Origin: Sulfuritalea sp.
GTDB taxonomy: Bacteria > Pseudomonadota > Gammaproteobacteria > Burkholderiales > Rhodocyclaceae
Assembly: GCF_017302275.1 (NCBI RefSeq)
Contig: NZ_JAFLDR010000015.1
Location: 1-64,000 of the forward strand
Length of the DNA stretch: 64,000 nt
Reading direction: 5' to 3'
Shown here: positions 54,538 to 62,751 of the stretch, in pieces
Numbering within the stretch: the stretch's first letter is position 1
How the letters are laid out: the number at the start of each line of letters is the position of its first letter
Position numbers and translations under genes: made by a program
Notes under the pieces: model-generated
The model's database searches: none
What the model saw: only the letters and a program-made list of their open reading frames with translations
What the model was told of the DNA's origin: nothing

Positions 54538-56346
54538 ATGTCCGCCAAAGAAGCCCATGCCTTGCCCGATCCCAAGGAAATCGCCAAGACGTATGCCGAG
54601 GTAGCCGAGCGCGCCTCGCACCTGATCACCGACCACATGAAGCGGCAGATGAAAAAGGGCATTTCCGCGCCTTCCGACGACCTCGGCATTGCCCAGGCCT
54701 TCATGGACATGATGGCCAAGATGCTGGCCAATCCCTACAAGCTGGCACAGTCCCAGATGAACCTCGTGTGGGACTACTTCTCGCTGTGGCAGCACTCGAC
54801 CATGCGCATGATGGGCATGCAGGGCGCACCCGTGGCGGAACCGAAGAGGGGCGACAAGCGCTTCGCCGACGCCGAATGGGAAGAGCATTTCCTGTTCGAT
54901 TTCGTCAAGCAGTCCTACCTGATCACCGCCCGCCACATCCATGACTCGGTGGGCAATGTCGAGGGCCTCGACGACATTTCGAAAAAGAAGGTCAACTTCT
55001 TCACCCGCCAGTTCATCGATGCGCTGGCGCCGTCCAATTTCGCCATGACCAACCCCGAAGTGCTGCGCGAGACGGTCAAGAGCCACGGCCAGAACCTGCT
55101 CAAGGGCTTCAACAACCTGTTGCGTGACATCGAGGAAGGCGACGGCCAGCTGCGCGTCAAGATGACCGACCCCTCGGCCTTCGAGATGGGCAAGAACGTC
55201 GCCTCGACGCCGGGCAAGGTGATCTTCCAGAACGAGATGATCCAGTTGATCCAGTTCAGCCCGACCACCAGGGAGCAGTACAAGCGGCCGCTCTTGATCA
55301 TCCCGCCCTGGATCAACAAGTACTACATCCTCGACCTGCGCGAAAGCAATTCCTGGATCAAGTGGTGCACCGACCAGGGCCACACCGTGTTCGTCATTTC
55401 CTGGGTGAACCCCGATGCCAAGCTGGCCAAGAAGGGCTTCGACGACTACATGACCGAAGGCGCGCTGACCGCCATCGACGTGGTCTGCCAGCAGACCGGC
55501 GAAAAGGAAGTCAACCTGATCGGCTACTGCCTCGGCGGCACGCTGCTCGGCTCGACCATGGGCTACATGGCGGCAAAGAAGGACAAGCGCATCGTCTCCG
55601 CCACCTTCTTCGTCGCCCTGCTCGACTTCTCCATTCCCGGCGAACTCGGCGTCTTCATCGACGAAGGCCAGATCGCCAGCCTGGAAAAGAAGATGGAGGA
55701 ACGCGGCTACCTCGAAGGCTCGGAGATGGGCACCACCTTCAACATGCTGCGCTCCAACGACCTGATCTGGACCTTCGTGGTCAACAACTACCTGATGGGC
55801 AAGGAACCCTTCCCCTTCGACCTCCTCTACTGGAATTCCGACTCGACACGCATGCCGTACAAGATGCACAGCTACTACCTGCGCAACATGTACCTGAACA
55901 ACAAGCTGCGCGAACCGGGCGGCATCACCCTGCTGGAAACGCCGATCGACATCTCCAAGGTCAAGACCCCGTGCTATTTCATCTCCACCATCGAGGATCA
56001 CATCGCCCCCTGGCGCAGCGTGTATCTCGGCTCCACGGTGCTCGGCGGCCCGGTGCGCTTCGTCCTCGGCGGCTCCGGCCACATCGCCGGCATCGTCAAT
56101 CCGCCGTCGGCCAACAAGTACGGCTTCTGGACCAACGACGAGCGCCCCGAGACGCCGGACGAGTGGTTTGCCGGCGCGAAGCAGCACGAGGGTTCCTGGT
56201 GGACCGACTGGCAGAAGTGGATTACCCGGCTCAACGACGAGAAAGTGCCGGCGCGCGACCCCGCCAAGGGCAAGTTCAAGGCGCTGGAAGATGCGCCCGG
56301 CTCCTTCGTCAAGTTCCGCCTCGACGCACCGAAGAAGAAGAAGTGA
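54538..56346 (+). CDS. phaC: Class I polyhydroxyalkanoate synthase
   Basis: Polymerises (R)-3-hydroxyacyl-CoA, mainly hydroxybutyryl-CoA, into storage granules. 602 aa. The lipase-box-like NLIGYCLGGTLLGS supplies the catalytic cysteine. LLIIPPWINKYYILDL and FISTIEDHIAPWRSVYLG (catalytic Asp) are typical, and LGGSGHIAGIVNPP contains the catalytic His. No phaE or phaA/phaB gene is adjacent. The ATG has AGGAG upstream, just behind the hydrolase gene. Confidence 0.97.
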   Translation: MSAKEAHALPDPKEIAKTYAEVAERASHLITDHMKRQMKKGISAPSDDLGIAQAFMDMMAKMLANPYKLAQSQMNLVWDYFSLWQHSTMRMMGMQGAPVAEPKRGDKRFADAEWEEHFLFDFVKQSYLITARHIHDSVGNVEGLDDISKKKVNFFTRQFIDALAPSNFAMTNPEVLRETVKSHGQNLLKGFNNLLRDIEEGDGQLRVKMTDPSAFEMGKNVASTPGKVIFQNEMIQLIQFSPTTREQYKRPLLIIPPWINKYYILDLRESNSWIKWCTDQGHTVFVISWVNPDAKLAKKGFDDYMTEGALTAIDVVCQQTGEKEVNLIGYCLGGTLLGSTMGYMAAKKDKRIVSATFFVALLDFSIPGELGVFIDEGQIASLEKKMEERGYLEGSEMGTTFNMLRSNDLIWTFVVNNYLMGKEPFPFDLLYWNSDSTRMPYKMHSYYLRNMYLNNKLREPGGITLLETPIDISKVKTPCYFISTIEDHIAPWRSVYLGSTVLGGPVRFVLGGSGHIAGIVNPPSANKYGFWTNDERPETPDEWFAGAKQHEGSWWTDWQKWITRLNDEKVPARDPAKGKFKALEDAPGSFVKFRLDAPKKKK

Positions 56347-56873
56347 GCACGAAGCCGCAGGGCGTCCCGTCGCGGGACGGCCCTCCGGATCACACCACGG
56401 GCTTGGGATCGATCGACCCCAAGCCCGTATGCTTTCAGGGGCCGCAGCGCAAGGTGGTACTCGATACCAACGTGCTGGTGTCGCTCTACGTGTTCGCCGA
56501 CAGCCGCTTTGCTCCGCTACGGGCAAGGATCGAATGCGGCGAATGGCAGGCATACAGCGACGCGCCCTGCCTCGACGAATTTCGCCGGGTATTGGGTTAT
56601 CCGCTCTTCGCACTGACCGAAGAGCGGCAGGAAGCGGCCCGCGCTGCCTATGAGTCGAAGGTCATACCGCTTGACGGGGCGCGCCCGGGGCCGCTCGTCA
56701 GCCTGCCGCGCTGCAGGGACCGCGACGACCAGAAATTCCTCGAACTGGCCCGTGATGCCGGCGCCGACTATCTGGTCACGGCAGACAAGGATTTGCTGCG
56801 CCTGGCCCGTCGCGACCGCTTGCGCGGGATTTTTCGCATCCTCACGCCGGAAGCGGCGCTGACGGCCGCCTGA
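56343..56873 (+). CDS. PIN-domain protein coupled to phaC
   Basis: 176 aa with PIN acidic residues in KVVLDTNVLVSLYVF, SDAPCLDEFRRVLGYP, DRDDQKFLELARDAGADYLVT and ADKDLLRLARRDRLRGIFRI. The pattern matches the 'putative toxin-antitoxin system toxin component, PIN family' group. The GTG start overlaps the phaC stop (GTGA). No antitoxin gene precedes it, which is unusual for a toxin; it may be a nuclease tied to phaC expression. Confidence 0.82.
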   Translation: MSTKPQGVPSRDGPPDHTTGLGSIDPKPVCFQGPQRKVVLDTNVLVSLYVFADSRFAPLRARIECGEWQAYSDAPCLDEFRRVLGYPLFALTEERQEAARAAYESKVIPLDGARPGPLVSLPRCRDRDDQKFLELARDAGADYLVTADKDLLRLARRDRLRGIFRILTPEAALTAA

Positions 56874-57041
56874 GACCGACCATGTCACCGGCGGGCCGCA
56901 GGCGCGCCGATCAAGGAGGGTCGAATCCGGATGGAAATCACTCCAGCAGCTGGCTCGATTGTGGACGGTCGTCTACGGAGTACGCCCGCCAGCACAGCTT
57001 TTCGCATAACATCGCCACAAGACAGACATGACTTCGTCAAT

Positions 57042-58250
57042 ATGTCGTTACTTTCTGATTTCAAGCAGTATTGCCCCGTTCCGGCCTGTCTGTTGCTGTC
57101 GTTTGCAATTGGCATACTGATGCCCGGCGAGGCCTGCGCACAGACCACGGAGCGCAAGCTTGCCGCGCCGGCTGCCAAGCAGAAATCCAAGGTATCCAGA
57201 CCGCGCAAGACGACGGCACAGGCGTCGAAGAGCAAATCCAAAGCCAGGGCAGCGGCATCGAAATCGCGCGCAGCCAAGGCGCTGAAGCACTCCAAGCCCA
57301 AAGTGGCGCTTCTGCCGCAACTCGATCCGGTAGCCGAAATGGAACTCATCGGTGAAGAAGCACTCGGCTTGAGTAACCTACTCGGTAGCCGTCCCGATGA
57401 CGGACAGTCGCAGCAGAAGCTTGCCGAGCTTGCACTGCGCGCGGCGCGCGGCGCCGAACGCGCCCTTTCCCGCGGTGACGACAATCTTTTCGGCGCCTAC
57501 CGGGAATTGATCCGAACGCGAATGACAGGCACCCGACCGGGACTGGAGGCCATGGCGGCACGCGGTATCGGGGCTGCCGAGTTCGCCTTGGGAACCTTCG
57601 AACTGCACGGCCTCTTCGACGAGCGCAGCATCGAGCGCGCCTGCCCGCGCTTTGCCGCGGCGCTCGAAAAGGGATTCGGCGGCGCGAAGTTCCGCCATGC
57701 CCAATGCATTGAGGCCGGCGACCCGGCGCGCGCGCTGACGCTGTTCCGCGACGCGGCAAACGCCGGGCATGCCGCCGCCATCGAGCGCCTTGGCCGAATC
57801 TGCCTCGATGCGGAGCCGCCCGATGCCACCTGCGCCTTCGAACAGCTCGAACGGGCTGCGCGCGAAGGCAGGGCCAGCGCGCGATCCCTGCTCGGCTGGA
57901 TGCATGCCGAAGGCATCGGCGGCAAGGTCGACCTGGAGCGCGCCGGGCAGTACTACCGGGATGCCGCCGGGCGAGGCGAACCGTCGGCGCGCAACAACCT
58001 CGGCGAATTCCACGAGCGCGGGCGCGGTGTCGCCCAGGATGAAAAAGCCGCCTTCGAACACTACCTGGCAGCCGCGCGGGCGGGGTTCCCGCCGGCGCAG
58101 TTCAACGTCGGCCGGCTTTATGTCGCCGGCCGCGGCACCGCCGAGAACCCGGACGAAGCGCGGCGCTGGCTGAATCTTGCGGCCAAGGCCGGCATCGCCC
58201 CGGCGCAGGGCATCCTCGACATGCTGGACCGGCAAGGCGGCAAGCCGTAA
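57042..58250 (+). CDS. Secreted Sel1-repeat protein
   Basis: 402 aa from the ATG at 57042, which begins a plausible signal peptide (hydrophobic core LLLSFAIGILMPG, cleavage after ACAQ). An in-frame ATG at 56931 would precede it by 37 codons. A very basic Lys/Ala/Ser-rich region (~45-90) follows. About six Sel1-type helical repeats make up the rest (e.g. AGQYYRDAAGRGEPSARNN, AAFEHYLAAARAGFPPAQFN). Probably a periplasmic scaffold. The basic region is unusual for a periplasmic protein and may contact peptidoglycan or nucleic acid. Confidence 0.82.
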   Translation: MSLLSDFKQYCPVPACLLLSFAIGILMPGEACAQTTERKLAAPAAKQKSKVSRPRKTTAQASKSKSKARAAASKSRAAKALKHSKPKVALLPQLDPVAEMELIGEEALGLSNLLGSRPDDGQSQQKLAELALRAARGAERALSRGDDNLFGAYRELIRTRMTGTRPGLEAMAARGIGAAEFALGTFELHGLFDERSIERACPRFAAALEKGFGGAKFRHAQCIEAGDPARALTLFRDAANAGHAAAIERLGRICLDAEPPDATCAFEQLERAAREGRASARSLLGWMHAEGIGGKVDLERAGQYYRDAAGRGEPSARNNLGEFHERGRGVAQDEKAAFEHYLAAARAGFPPAQFNVGRLYVAGRGTAENPDEARRWLNLAAKAGIAPAQGILDMLDRQGGKP

Positions 58251-58317
58251 CCCAGAGGACGGATCGGCGCCACGCCCTGCCAACGGGGAAAACCACGCCG
58301 CTTGCTATGATCGGCGG

Positions 58318-59253
58318 ATGAAACCCGCGACAATTCCCGCACGGCGCGGCACGCTGATGAGTGGCCTGGTGGCGCTTCTGCTGGCGAGTTGCGCGACCAT
58401 CGTCCCTGGCACGCTGCGCGATACCGACCATCCGCTGGCCGGCAGGCTATGGGACACCTCCGTGCAAGGCTTCATCGACGACGCCGAACTGCTGCGTCGC
58501 GCCGCTGGCGCCGACGCCGTGCTGTTGGGCGAGATCCACGACAACCCGGAACACCATCGTTTGCAGGCCAGGCTGCTGCAGGCCCGCATCGATGCCGGCG
58601 CCCGCCCGGCGCTGCTGATGGAGCAGTTCGACATCGACCAGCAATCCGCGCTGGAGGAAGCGCGTCGCAGCAGCCGCGACCTGGCACCGCTGATGCACGG
58701 CTGGGAGTGGCCGCAGTACCAGCCGCTGGTGGCGCTGGCCGCTACCGCGGGACTGACCCTGCAGGCGGCCAACCTGCCGTGGGCGTCCGCCCGACCGGTG
58801 GTACGCGAGGGCTTTGCATCCATGGCCGCCGGCGAACTGCGACGACTCGCGCTCGAAACCACCTGGAACGATGATAGGCAAAGCTACATGACCGAAGTGA
58901 TCGGGGCCTCGCATTGCGGCATGGTCACCCCGCAACTGCGCGACGGACTGGTGCGCGCACAGCGCTTGCGCGATGCGACGCTGGCCGATGCGGCACTGGA
59001 CAGAATCGACCAGGGCGTGGTCTTCATCCTCGGTCGCGGCCATGCGCGACGGGATGTCGGTGTGCCGCTCTACCTGGCGGCGCGCCGCCCCGGCACGCGC
59101 GTGCTCTCGATCGGCTTCGTGGAAGTCGGCGCTGGCAAGACGGCGCCGGCACAGTACGAGACCGAGCGCGTCGGCAACATCGCGCCCTACGACATCATCT
59201 GGTTCACTCCGCGCGCGGAACGCGCCGATCCCTGCCTGGCGTTTCGCAAGTAA
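58318..59253 (+). CDS. ChaN-family lipoprotein
   Basis: 311 aa with a lipobox LLLASC (Cys24) after the signal peptide. The ChaN/haem-binding uptake fold is indicated by AVLLGEIHDNPEHHRLQARLL and ALLMEQFDIDQQSAL. ChaN-like proteins bind haem. Codons ~269-276 (EVGAGKTA) are an inverted motif copy near the C-terminus. It stands alone, convergent with amtB. Confidence 0.88.
   Translation: MKPATIPARRGTLMSGLVALLLASCATIVPGTLRDTDHPLAGRLWDTSVQGFIDDAELLRRAAGADAVLLGEIHDNPEHHRLQARLLQARIDAGARPALLMEQFDIDQQSALEEARRSSRDLAPLMHGWEWPQYQPLVALAATAGLTLQAANLPWASARPVVREGFASMAAGELRRLALETTWNDDRQSYMTEVIGASHCGMVTPQLRDGLVRAQRLRDATLADAALDRIDQGVVFILGRGHARRDVGVPLYLAARRPGTRVLSIGFVEVGAGKTAPAQYETERVGNIAPYDIIWFTPRAERADPCLAFRK
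59122..59145 (-). repeat. 24-bp interspersed motif inside the ChaN-like gene
   Basis: GAAGTCGGCGCTGGC, AAG, ACGGCG: one mismatch to the inverted consensus. It encodes EVGAGKTA close to the C-terminus. Confidence 0.7.
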
Positions 59254-59255
59254 AA

Positions 59256-59277
59256 CGGGCGCCGCGAAGGGCGCCCG
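59256..59277. terminator. Terminator hairpin between convergent ChaN-like gene and amtB
   Basis: CGGGCGCC/GGCGCCCG stem with a 6-base loop. On the leftward strand GTTTTAC follows directly, as in an intrinsic terminator for amtB. On the rightward strand it starts three bases behind the ChaN-like stop. A second hairpin, CCCCTTCC-TTGC-GGAAGGGG, lies at 59311-59330. Confidence 0.6.
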
Positions 59278-59352
59278 ATGAAAACCGCAGCAGGGAGAGC
59301 GCTGCGGGCACCCCTTCCTTGCGGAAGGGGCCAGGGAGAAGCTCAGCTCATT

Positions 59353-60846
59353 TCAGTTGTGGTAGGCCGATTCGCCGTGCGAGGTGATGTCCAGGCCCTC
59401 GCGCTCTTCGTCTTCCGGCACGCGCAGGCCGACGACGATATCCACGATCTTGTAGCAGATGAAAGCCACGGTGCCCGACCAGATCAGGGTCACGCCGACG
59501 CCGGTGGCCTGGATGATGACCTGGCCCATGATGTCGTAGTTGTCCGCGACCTTGTTCGCCACGTAGTCGTAGATGCCGCTGCCGCCCAGGCTGGGCGCCG
59601 CGAACACGCCGGTCAGCAGCGCGCCGAGGATGCCGCCGACGCCATGCACGCCGAACACGTCGAGCGAGTCATCGGCGCCGAGCAGCTTCTTCAGGCCATT
59701 GACACCCCACAGGCAGACCACGCCGGCGGCGAGGCCGATCATCAGGGCGCCGACCACGCCGACGAAACCGGCCGCCGGAGTGATCGCCACCAGGCCGGCA
59801 ACAGCACCGGAGGCCGCACCGAGCATCGAGGGCTTGCCCTTGACCAGCCACTCCGTCACCATCCAGGAGGTCGCCGCCATGGCGGTCGCCAGCCAGGTGT
59901 TGACGAAGGCCAGGGCCGCCGTGCCGTTGGCTTCCAGCGCCGAACCGGCGTTGAAGCCGAACCAACCGAACCACAGCAGCGAGGCGCCGATCATGGTCAT
60001 GGTCAGCGAGTGCGGGGCCATCGAGTCCTTGCGGTAGCCGACGCGCTTGCCGACCAGGTAGGCGCCGACCAGGCCGGCGACCGCGGCATTGATATGCACC
60101 ACGGTACCGCCGGCGAAGTCGAGCGCGCCCTCCTGGAACAGGTAGCCGGCGGTAGCGGTGGCCTGCTTCGCGGCTTCCGCCGTGGTGTAGGCATCCGGAC
60201 CGGTCCAGTACCAGACCATGTGCGTCATCGGCAGGTAGCTGAAGCTGAACCACAGCACCATGAACAGCAGCACCGCGGAGAACTTGATGCGCTCGGCGAA
60301 GGCGCCGACGATCAGGCCGCAGGTGATGGCCGCGAAGGCGCCCTGGAAGGCGACGAAGATGAACTCGGAGACAACCACGCCCTTGCTGAAGGTGGCGGCC
60401 ACCGAATCCGGCGTGATGCCCTTGAGGAACAGCTTGTCGAGGCTGCCGAAGAAGCGGTTGCCCTCGGTGAAGGCCACGCTGTAGCCATACACGGCCCACA
60501 GCACGCTGATCACCGAGAAGATGATGAACACCTGCATCAAGACCGAGAGCATGTTCTTGCTGCGCACCAGGCCGCCATAGAACAGCGCGAGGCCGGGAAT
60601 GCTCATCAGGATGACGAAGGCCGTGGCCACCATCAGCCAGGCATTGTCGCCGCGGTTGGGCACGGGTGCTGCCGCAGCGGCAGGAGCTGCAGCGGGAGCG
60701 GCGGCCGGACCAGCGGCCTCCATGCCGGCCATGCCGCTCGTTCCGGACATTCCCGACATCCCGGCCGGCTTTTCGTCGGCAGCCAATGCGCCACCGGCAA
60801 AGCCGACGGCGAGCACCGTCAGCAGGGTTGCAAATAGCTTTCTCAT
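59353..60846 (-). CDS. amtB: Ammonium transporter
   Basis: 497 aa: a cleavable signal peptide, a Met/Gly/Ala/Pro-rich periplasmic stretch (~25-65), then eleven transmembrane helices of the AmtB fold. NAWLMVATAFVILMSIPGLALFYGGLVR opens the core; AGGTVVHINAAVAG contains the pore histidine, FGVHGVGGILGALLTG the second. Expected to import ammonium and to be blocked by GlnK at low demand. Third gene behind the sigma-54 promoter. Confidence 0.97.
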   Translation of the reverse strand: MRKLFATLLTVLAVGFAGGALAADEKPAGMSGMSGTSGMAGMEAAGPAAAPAAAPAAAAAPVPNRGDNAWLMVATAFVILMSIPGLALFYGGLVRSKNMLSVLMQVFIIFSVISVLWAVYGYSVAFTEGNRFFGSLDKLFLKGITPDSVAATFSKGVVVSEFIFVAFQGAFAAITCGLIVGAFAERIKFSAVLLFMVLWFSFSYLPMTHMVWYWTGPDAYTTAEAAKQATATAGYLFQEGALDFAGGTVVHINAAVAGLVGAYLVGKRVGYRKDSMAPHSLTMTMIGASLLWFGWFGFNAGSALEANGTAALAFVNTWLATAMAATSWMVTEWLVKGKPSMLGAASGAVAGLVAITPAAGFVGVVGALMIGLAAGVVCLWGVNGLKKLLGADDSLDVFGVHGVGGILGALLTGVFAAPSLGGSGIYDYVANKVADNYDIMGQVIIQATGVGVTLIWSGTVAFICYKIVDIVVGLRVPEDEEREGLDITSHGESAYHN

Positions 60847-60858
60847 TTCGACTCTCCC

Positions 60859-61281
<423 letters not shown>

Positions 61282-61290
61282 TCAAACCTG

Positions 61291-62148
61291 TCAGAACGTC
61301 TTGTTGAAAGTCAGGACCGCCGTGCTCTTGCCGGCGCTGTAATTGACGGCTCCGGCCACACCACCACCCCAGCAGTAAGGATTCTGGGCTGCGGCACCGG
61401 CGGCGGCGGCGCCGCAGTCGTCCTTGGCATTGGTCGTCGACGCGGCGAGACCCACCACACCGAAGCCGAGGTCCTTGGTGACGCCAACCTTGTAATCAGT
61501 GTAGGAAGCGTCGCCATAGCCCTTGACCTTCTGGTGGCCGACATGACCCGAGATGCCCCAGCCGCTGCCCAGATCGTAGGCGGCGTTGAGTTCGAGGTAG
61601 CCGCTACCCGACGTCTTCTGGTTGGCGGTGGCGGACGGGGTCTTGGCCCAGCCGAACAGCGCGCCAAGCGAATGCGAATACTTGACGGTAAGCCACTTCC
61701 AGCTCAATGCGCCGTAGATTTCCTGGGTGTCCTGCTTCAGGATGCCGCCGGGCGTCTTGTTCTTGCCCGGATAGTTGTAGGTCAGGACGCCGACGTCGAA
61801 GCCGAGGTCGCCCGTAACCGTGCCCTTGTAGCCGCCATAGACATCGATTTCGAGGCCGGCGCTGGTGGTCTGCGTCGCGCCCGGAACGTTCAAGCCATCC
61901 TGAATCCAACTGACATTGGATGCCCAGGTGCCGGCATAGAGGCCGCTCGAATGGGCATAGTCGAAACCGCCCTGCAAGGCCGGCTTGCCGGACGTCTGCG
62001 AAATGCCGCGATACAGGTAATCGGTGGCGAAACCTACGTTGCCGGTGAAGGTGTGCGGGCTGGACGGCGCGACGGCGGCCTGGGCCAGGACGACGGTGGG
62101 AACGGAAAACAGGCCGGCGATGGCGACGGCGATCAGGGATTTGCGCAT
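61291..62148 (-). CDS. TorF-family outer-membrane protein, first gene of the nitrogen operon
   Basis: 285 aa. Signal peptide MRKSLIAVAIAGLFSVPTVVLAQ; the mature protein is a beta-barrel with alternating amphipathic strands, VGFATDYLYRGISQT near the N-terminus as in TorF porins, and a C-terminal phenylalanine (FNKTF). The ATG at 62148 follows GGAG; an upstream ATG at 62160 lies in that sequence. Co-transcribed with glnK-amtB; probably carries ammonium or small N compounds through the outer membrane. Confidence 0.9.
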   Translation of the reverse strand: MRKSLIAVAIAGLFSVPTVVLAQAAVAPSSPHTFTGNVGFATDYLYRGISQTSGKPALQGGFDYAHSSGLYAGTWASNVSWIQDGLNVPGATQTTSAGLEIDVYGGYKGTVTGDLGFDVGVLTYNYPGKNKTPGGILKQDTQEIYGALSWKWLTVKYSHSLGALFGWAKTPSATANQKTSGSGYLELNAAYDLGSGWGISGHVGHQKVKGYGDASYTDYKVGVTKDLGFGVVGLAASTTNAKDDCGAAAAGAAAQNPYCWGGGVAGAVNYSAGKSTAVLTFNKTF

Positions 62149-62189
62149 GGTGGGCTCCAATAAAGAATTGAAAATTACAGGCCCATCAA

Positions 62190-62205
62190 TGCAGAGACCG
62201 TGCCA
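62190..62205 (-). promoter_or_regulatory. Sigma-54 promoter of torF-glnK-amtB
   Basis: Leftward TGGCACG, four bases, CTGCA: the -24/-12 elements of RpoN promoters, with one mismatch (CTGCA for TTGCA). It lies about 42 bp upstream of the torF start, and NtrC-like sites are found upstream. Confidence 0.8.
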
Positions 62206-62249
62206 ATTAAATTAGCGTTTAATATTCAATAAGGTACAAACATTTCTGC

Positions 62250-62273
62250 GGTGCGATGTCGACAACTCGCACC
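62250..62273. promoter_or_regulatory. NtrC-like enhancer site 1
   Basis: Inverted repeat GGTGCGA/TCGCACC with a 10-bp centre, about 80 bp upstream of the predicted transcription start. The GC-rich half-sites resemble GCACC/GGTGC NtrC half-sites. Confidence 0.5.
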
Positions 62274-62298
62274 AAGCCGGGTTGCGAACGCCGACCAA

Positions 62299-62316
62299 TT
62301 GCACCATTGCGGTGCG
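62299..62316. promoter_or_regulatory. NtrC-like enhancer site 2
   Basis: TTGCACCATTGCGGTGCG matches the NtrC pattern TGCACC-N4-GGTGCA closely. About 128 bp upstream of the predicted start, which with site 1 gives a typical pair of enhancers for sigma-54 activation. Confidence 0.65.
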
Positions 62317-62492
62317 TGATGGCCGTCGCGGACGGTCGCGCCTGACGCTGTGCTAGACTTTTGCCGTGATCGCTTCGCGTCTGCCCGATCGATCCGGAGC
62401 GGGTTTTTCGCGCAGCCAATGACACCGTTTCCGACTCGACGCCAGCATCCGCCACCCCTAAACCCGTATTGCCCGTCATTGCGAATCCGCCC

Positions 62493-62744
62493 ATGCTGAA
62501 TCCAAAACTGCTCGACGAAATGTCCACCCGCGTCTCCTCGCTGCTGGCCGCGACCCCTGCCGGCGAGGTGGAAAAAAACCTGCGCGCGGCCTTGGCCGGA
62601 CTGTTCGCCAAGCTCGATCTGGTGACCCGCGAGGAATTCGACGTGCAGCGCGAAGTGCTGGCGCGCACCCGGGCCAAGCTCGATGCGCTGGAAGCCCGGG
62701 TCGCCGAACTGGAAGCACGCCGACAGCCCGCTGTCCCAAGCTAG
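62493..62744 (+). CDS. ubiK: UbiK-like ubiquinone biosynthesis accessory factor (BMFP)
   Basis: 83 aa: LNPKLLDEMSTRVSSLLAAT, then a coiled-coil tail (REEFDVQREVLARTRAKLDALEARVAELEA). Proteins of this type (formerly BMFP/YqiC) assist UbiJ and the Ubi complex in aerobic ubiquinone synthesis. A TTG at 62469 is an alternative start; the ATG at 62493 begins the conserved part. Gene order ubiK-comM is common in betaproteobacteria. Confidence 0.9.
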   Translation: MLNPKLLDEMSTRVSSLLAATPAGEVEKNLRAALAGLFAKLDLVTREEFDVQREVLARTRAKLDALEARVAELEARRQPAVPS

Positions 62745-62751
62745 GATTTCG

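Larger units (their letters stand above)
62149..62492. other. Divergent intergenic region torF / ubiK
   Basis: 344 bp without a gene. The left half holds the sigma-54 promoter and NtrC-like sites for the leftward nitrogen operon. The right half should hold the ubiK promoter; I see no convincing -35/-10 there. Confidence 0.5.
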
